9,054 nucleotides of DNA from an uncultured Caryophanales bacterium (GTDB taxonomy: Bacteria; Bacillota_I; Bacilli_A; Izemoplasmatales; Hujiaoplasmataceae). The first letter of the stretch is position 1; each line of letters opens with the position of its first letter. Of this stretch, positions 5,163 through 9,054 are shown piece by piece. The notes beneath the pieces are model-generated. The model did not search any database. It had not been told where the DNA came from and saw only the letters and a program-made list of their open reading frames with translations. Made by a program: the position numbers and the translations under genes. Where the stretch lies: contig CALGNF010000160.1 of the NCBI GenBank assembly GCA_937958685.1, positions 1 through 9,054 on the forward strand. Direction: 5' to 3'.

Positions 5163-7013
5163 TCAGCGTTTGGACAGTTCGAGCATTTCCTCGGAGTATT
5201 GGTTGGTGTAGAGCTTGTAGTAGTGACCCTCGCGCCCGATGAGATCCTTGTGCCGGCCTTCCTCGATGACCTTGCCGTCCTCGAGCACGAGGATGCGGTC
5301 GGAGTTGACGATCGTCGAGAGCCGGTGGGCAACGATGAACGAGGTCCGGCCTTTGAGGAGGTTGTTGATGGCGGTCTGGATCAGTTTTTCCGTCTCGGTG
5401 TCGACCGAGGACGTCGCCTCGTCCAAGATCAGGATCTTGGGATCGGCGAGGATCGCCCGGGCGAAGGACACGAGTTGTTTCTGGCCGACGGAAAGCCTTG
5501 AGCCGCCTTCGCCGCATTCGGTGTCATAGCCCTTCTCGAACTTCATGATGAAGTCGTGGGCCTCGACGGCCTTGGCGGCGGCGATGACTTCCTCATCGGT
5601 CGCCGTCAGTTTGCCGTAACGGATGTTTTCCATGACGCTGCCGGAGAAAAGATGCGGGTCTTGGAGCACGTAGCCGAGATTGGAGTGCAGCCAGCCTAAG
5701 CTTCTGTCTTTGTAGTCGATGCCGTCGATCAGGATTTTGCCCGAGGTTGGCTCGTAGAACCGGCAGATGAGGTTGACGATCGTCGTTTTGCCGGCGCCGG
5801 TGTGGCCGACGAGCGCGATCGACTGCCCCGCCTTGACTTGGAGCGAGAAATCGGTCAGGACCTGTTCGCCGACATGATACTTGAAACTGACATTCGCGAA
5901 TTCGACGTCCCCGATCAGCGGTTCGAAGTTTTCCCGCTTGTAGTCGAACAAGGTGCCGTATTTGGCGATGACTTCCTCGGTGTCGACGATGTCGGCCTTG
6001 GTCTCGATCAGCGAGACGATCCGCTCCGCCGAGGCCTGGGCCTGCTGGAACTGGGCGTAGATCGAGACGATGTTGTTCACCGGATCGAAGAATTGCCAGA
6101 CATAGTTGGCAAACAGGTAGAGCGTGCCGACGCTGATGGCGCCGGTCAAAACCAGGGAGCCGCCGCTGTAGTAGACGAGCGAGATGCCGATCGCGATCAG
6201 GAAGATGACGGTCGGGAAATAGAGGCCATGGAACAGGGCCGCGCGGATCGACTGGGTGCGCATGTCCGTGGTGAGATGGTCGAAATCGCGGAAGTTGGCG
6301 TCCTCGAGCACCAATGTCTTGGTCGTGATCGCCCCGGTCAGTCCCTCATTGTAGGCGCCGGTGATCTTCGAGTTGACCTTTCTGATCGAGCGGTAGGCCT
6401 TGAGGATGTGGGTCCGGAAATAGGCGGAGACGACGATCAGGACCGGCACGACCGCGATCGCGACCAGCGCCAGTTTCCAGTTGATGATGAACATGAAGAT
6501 GACAAGCATCACCATGAGCAGCACGCTCCAGGAAAGGTCGACGACACCCCAGGAGAGGATGTCGCTCAGATTCCGGGAATCCGAGGTCATCCGGGCCATG
6601 ATCCAGCCCGTCCGGGTGCGGTCGTAATAGGAGAAAGGCAGTTCCTGCAGGTGGTGGAAGGCCTTCTTGCGGATGTTGAAGGCGAGTTCGACCTCCACCT
6701 TGCCGGCAAAGATGATGAAGACGTAGACCATGACCGCCTGGAGGATCATGAAGCCGACATAGAGGCCGATGAACAGTTTCAGCTTGCTCATGTCGGGATC
6801 GAGAATGCCGATATTGGGGGTGATGATCTCGTCGATCGCGAATTTCGCGATGTAGGGATAGAGGATGTCGGTCATGGCGAGGACGCTGATCGCGGCGACG
6901 CCGAGGATGATGTATTTTTTGAGCGGCTTCATGAAGCTGAAGATTTTCTTCCAGACATTCATGTCCAGTTTCAGCGATGTAAAGCTCTCCTCATCGAAAT
7001 CGAATTCACTCAT
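5163..7013 (-). CDS. ABC exporter half-transporter, consensus-ATPase subunit (BmrD/YheH-like)
   Basis: A 616-residue type IV ABC exporter half: six membrane helices in about residues 30-320, then a C-terminal ATPase domain. Visible motifs are Walker A GHTGAGKTT (403-411), Q-loop Gln451, an X-loop-like 'CGEGGSRLS', signature LSVGQ (507-511), Walker B ILILDE (527-532) with catalytic Glu532, D-loop SSVD, and H-loop His563. LSVGQ replaces the usual LSGGQ. In family heterodimers (BmrCD, LmrCD, TM287/288) this non-canonical signature completes the degenerate site, while this subunit's own Walker A/B forms the active site. The ATG overlaps the upstream gene's TGA (ATGA), and its SD AGGAGGTG lies inside the end of that gene, so the two are translationally coupled. 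The transported substrate cannot be told from sequence; drug or lipid export is typical. A hairpin terminator follows. Confidence 0.95.
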   Translation of the reverse strand: MSEFDFDEESFTSLKLDMNVWKKIFSFMKPLKKYIILGVAAISVLAMTDILYPYIAKFAIDEIITPNIGILDPDMSKLKLFIGLYVGFMILQAVMVYVFIIFAGKVEVELAFNIRKKAFHHLQELPFSYYDRTRTGWIMARMTSDSRNLSDILSWGVVDLSWSVLLMVMLVIFMFIINWKLALVAIAVVPVLIVVSAYFRTHILKAYRSIRKVNSKITGAYNEGLTGAITTKTLVLEDANFRDFDHLTTDMRTQSIRAALFHGLYFPTVIFLIAIGISLVYYSGGSLVLTGAISVGTLYLFANYVWQFFDPVNNIVSIYAQFQQAQASAERIVSLIETKADIVDTEEVIAKYGTLFDYKRENFEPLIGDVEFANVSFKYHVGEQVLTDFSLQVKAGQSIALVGHTGAGKTTIVNLICRFYEPTSGKILIDGIDYKDRSLGWLHSNLGYVLQDPHLFSGSVMENIRYGKLTATDEEVIAAAKAVEAHDFIMKFEKGYDTECGEGGSRLSVGQKQLVSFARAILADPKILILDEATSSVDTETEKLIQTAINNLLKGRTSFIVAHRLSTIVNSDRILVLEDGKVIEEGRHKDLIGREGHYYKLYTNQYSEEMLELSKR

Positions 7014-8860
7014 CGCTCTTCACCTCCTTCGACTTGGAAGTCGATCCGGGACTGGATGTCCCAGATCGTCTTGTAGAGTCCTTGCTTGTGGATGAGTGTG
7101 TCATGGGATCCTGACTCGGCGATCTTGCCATGGTCAAGAACGAAGATCCGGTCCGCCTCCTTGGCGGTCGTGATCCTGTGGGTGATGATGAAGACGGTGG
7201 AGTTCTTCCACTCGCGCTTGAGCGCGTTGCGGATCTGGATGTCGGTTTCCGTGTCGACGGCGGACAAACTGTCGTCGAAGATCAGGATCGGCTTCGGTTT
7301 CAGAAGCATCCTGGCGATCGCCACACGCTGTTTCTGGCCGCCGGAGAGAGTCACGCCCCGTTCGCCGACCAGGGTCTGATAACCGTTTTCGAAGTGGACG
7401 ATGTCGTCATGGACGTGGGCGATCTTGGCGACTTCCTTGACCCGTGGGTTTTCCTTGCTGCCGCGGTCGACGATGCCGATGTTCTCCTCGACCGTCTTCG
7501 AGAAGAGGAACGGTTCCTGGAGGATGATGCCGACGTTTTGCCGAAGATGATGCTTTTCAATCTCGGTGATCGCGACATCGTCGATATAGATCGTGCCCTG
7601 CTGGTAGTCGAGCAGCCGGACGAGCAGGTTCATGAGCGTCGATTTGCCGGACCCGGTCTTGCCGATGATGGCGATGGTTTCGCCCTTCCTGACGTTGAAA
7701 CTGATGCCTTCGAGCTGATGGTAGGTCGAATCGGGAAATTTGAACGAGACGTTTTCAAAGCGCACGTTGCCGCGGATATCCGGTGTTTGCGTGCCGCTGT
7801 CCTTGACGTATTCGTCGTCGCGGTGCTTGATGTCGTCAAGACGCGAGACGGCGACCGTCGCCTTGGAGAAGTCGCCGACCAGGCGCCCGAGCTGACGCAT
7901 CGGCCAGATGATGTTGCCGGCATAGGCGAGGAAGGCGGTATAGACGCCGACGGTGATCTCGCCCTGGACGGTATAGAGGATCCCCGTCACCGCGATCAGG
8001 CAGAACTGGACGAAGCAGATCAGATCGGTCAGCGACCAGAACAAAGCCGCTTTCCGGATCAGCACGAAACTGGAGCTCGTGAACTTCCGGTTGAGCCGCT
8101 CGAACTTCTCGACTTCGTATTTCTCGTTCGCGAAGGCCTTGACGACCCGCGAGCCGCTTACGTTTTCCTGGACGTGCGTGGTCATTTTCGCCTCGTTGTC
8201 CTCGATCACCTCGAAGGTCTTCTTGACCTTGTGGAAGTAGATCGTCGCCACGACCAGGAGCACGGGCGAGATGCCGAGCGAGATGAACATCAATGCCACG
8301 TTCAGGCGCGACATCTGCCAGATCGAGAAGCCGACCAAAAGCACGAGGCGCATGACCTCGATGATTTGGTCGCTGATGAAGCGCTTGTAGGCCTCGACAT
8401 CGGTCGTCACCCGTTGGATGATGTCCCCGGTCTCGGCGTGGGTATGATACGAATATTCCAGATTCTGCAGTTTGCGATAAAGACCGTTACGCAGATTATA
8501 GGCGACCTTTTCCGCAAACAGGGCGGTCGAGGCGCGCCTTAGGAAGATCGTGATCGACCGCAAGAGTTCGATCGCGACAAGCACGACGGCCGCCAGCATC
8601 AGCTGCTTGGCTTGGGTATCGGCCTGCATCAGATCCTGCAGCACCTTGGGCAGGGTGGAGCCGCGGTCGTTGAATTTCAAGATGACGTCGATGATGTATT
8701 GCCCGAAGAGGGGGACGATCGTTCTCAGGTACGACACACCGATCAGGAAGATAAAGGATATCATCAGGAGCGGCCAGTATCTGCCTGTCCACTTGAACAT
8801 CAGGCTTAACATTCTGGTCACTCGCTTTTTGGTGTTTGTTTCCGGATTTTGCGCTTCCAT
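7010..8860 (-). CDS. ABC exporter half-transporter, degenerate-site subunit (BmrC/YheI-like)
   Basis: A 616-residue half-transporter with six membrane helices in about residues 30-320 and an ATPase domain after about 365. Motifs: Walker A GKTGSGKST (400-408), Q-loop Gln448, 'VGERG' X-loop, canonical signature LSGGQ (505-509), Walker B ILIFDD (525-530), D-loop SAVD, H-loop His561. Asp530 stands where active ABC ATPases have catalytic Glu. This 'FDDSLSAVD' form is the hallmark of the degenerate-site partner in heterodimeric exporters such as BmrCD. I start it at the ATG at 8860, 5 nt after AGAGGTGA; an in-frame GTG at 8869 would add three residues but lies inside that SD. It follows argS by 45 bp with no terminator between them, so it may be transcribed with argS or from a promoter outside the window. 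Its partner overlaps its stop codon. Confidence 0.95.
   Translation of the reverse strand: MEAQNPETNTKKRVTRMLSLMFKWTGRYWPLLMISFIFLIGVSYLRTIVPLFGQYIIDVILKFNDRGSTLPKVLQDLMQADTQAKQLMLAAVVLVAIELLRSITIFLRRASTALFAEKVAYNLRNGLYRKLQNLEYSYHTHAETGDIIQRVTTDVEAYKRFISDQIIEVMRLVLLVGFSIWQMSRLNVALMFISLGISPVLLVVATIYFHKVKKTFEVIEDNEAKMTTHVQENVSGSRVVKAFANEKYEVEKFERLNRKFTSSSFVLIRKAALFWSLTDLICFVQFCLIAVTGILYTVQGEITVGVYTAFLAYAGNIIWPMRQLGRLVGDFSKATVAVSRLDDIKHRDDEYVKDSGTQTPDIRGNVRFENVSFKFPDSTYHQLEGISFNVRKGETIAIIGKTGSGKSTLMNLLVRLLDYQQGTIYIDDVAITEIEKHHLRQNVGIILQEPFLFSKTVEENIGIVDRGSKENPRVKEVAKIAHVHDDIVHFENGYQTLVGERGVTLSGGQKQRVAIARMLLKPKPILIFDDSLSAVDTETDIQIRNALKREWKNSTVFIITHRITTAKEADRIFVLDHGKIAESGSHDTLIHKQGLYKTIWDIQSRIDFQVEGGEER
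7021..7028 (-). promoter_or_regulatory. Shine-Dalgarno AGGAGGTG within the upstream ABC gene
   Basis: On the minus strand AGGAGGTG lies 7 nt before the ATG at 7013. It is read as part of the codons for the upstream protein's C-terminal 'VEGGEER'. With the ATGA overlap this ties synthesis of the two half-transporters together, as expected for a 1:1 heterodimer. Confidence 0.85.
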
Positions 8861-8865
8861 ATCAT

Positions 8866-8873
8866 TCACCTCT
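8866..8873 (-). promoter_or_regulatory. Shine-Dalgarno AGAGGTGA deciding the first ABC start
   Basis: AGAGGTGA on the minus strand is 5 nt before the ATG at 8860. It overlaps the alternative GTG start at 8869, which is therefore unlikely to be used. Confidence 0.8.
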
Positions 8874-8905
8874 TTTCCTGCGATATGGAGTCCAGGTAAT
8901 TTGGC

Positions 8906-9011
8906 TTACATTTTTTCGATGACCTGCATGCCCAAAAGGCGCATGCCGTCATTGAGAATCGTTTTGATCATGTAAAGCAGATGGAGTTTCGTGTCCCTTT
9001 CGGCGGCATCT
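8906..9011 (-). CDS. argS: Arginyl-tRNA synthetase, C-terminal fragment
   Basis: Only the last 34 codons and a TAA stop are in the window; the 5' part is cut off by the contig end. The peptide ends 'LNDGMRLLGMQVIEKM'. This fits the C-terminus of ArgRS, where the DALR anticodon-binding domain ends in a helix followed by a conserved Leu-Leu-Gly and a terminal Glu-(Arg/Lys)-Met, as in E. coli ('LLGIETVERM'). The preceding residues 'KLHLLYMIKTIL' would be the matching helix. ArgRS charges tRNA-Arg in the cytoplasm. The fragment is too short for certainty, but no other family I know ends this way. The ABC exporter genes begin 45 bp downstream in the same direction. Confidence 0.75.
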
Positions 9012-9054
9012 AGATCGGAAGAGCGTCGTGTAGGGAAAGAGTGTAGATCTCGGT
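9012..9054. other. Illumina adapter sequence (not genomic)
   Basis: From AGATCGGAAGAGCGTCGTGT onward this is the reverse complement of the Illumina P5/Read 1 adapter, the same adapter as at the left end. It truncates the argS fragment and makes the contig look as if it had terminal inverted repeats. Confidence 0.97.

Noticed and set aside
5802..7076. Long open frame on the plus strand opposite the second ABC gene (and a similar one at 7130-8542)
   Set aside because: They are antisense to well-supported ABC exporter genes, rich in Asp/Arg/Val as expected from G+C-biased codon positions, and show no domains.

Overview
This is one assembled contig of bacterial DNA. Partial Illumina adapter sequence lies at both ends (1-46 and 9012-9054), so the genomic part runs from about 47 to 9011. 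Every supported gene is on the minus strand. Gene order below follows transcription, from high to low coordinates.

Organism: SD sequences are strong (AGGAGGT, AGGAGGTG, AGAGGTGA), the standard genetic code is used, a lipobox lipoprotein is present, and the ABC exporter pair is of the BmrC/BmrD (YheI/YheH) type. Together these suggest Bacillota or a standard-code relative of the Mollicutes, probably from a metagenome. Coding DNA looks moderately G+C-rich, while the intergenic DNA around the tRNA is AT-rich. The taxon is an inference only.

Region 1 (9011-5163): the last 34 codons of an apparent arginyl-tRNA synthetase (argS), a 45-bp gap, then two ABC exporter half-transporters of 616 aa each. 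The two overlap by ATGA and end at a strong intrinsic terminator. Their motifs fit a heterodimeric exporter with one degenerate and one consensus ATP site: the first gene has Asp at the catalytic-Glu position and the second has an LSVGQ signature.

Region 2 (5100-4467): a class II tRNA-Leu(CAA) gene with its own TATAAT box, followed by about 520 bp without a convincing gene. That stretch holds an AT-rich island with an 11-bp direct repeat, candidate promoters, and a leader that can fold into hairpins ahead of the next operon.

Region 3 (4466-45): a two-gene surface-protein operon. The first gene encodes a lipoprotein: lipidated Cys, long Thr/Pro-rich stalk, a Listeria-Bacteroides-type repeat and a C-terminal cohesin-like domain. 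Only 12 bp downstream is a large secreted protein with an N-terminal cohesin-like domain, a two-repeat type I dockerin, and tandem units of about 450 aa made of OB-fold-like and Listeria-Bacteroides-type repeats. Its 3' end is missing. The apparent stop codon is made of one genomic base and two adapter bases, just as a third unit begins. The most interesting hypothesis is that the two proteins form a membrane-anchored, possibly self-extending cohesin-dockerin surface assembly with no catalytic domain visible in this window.
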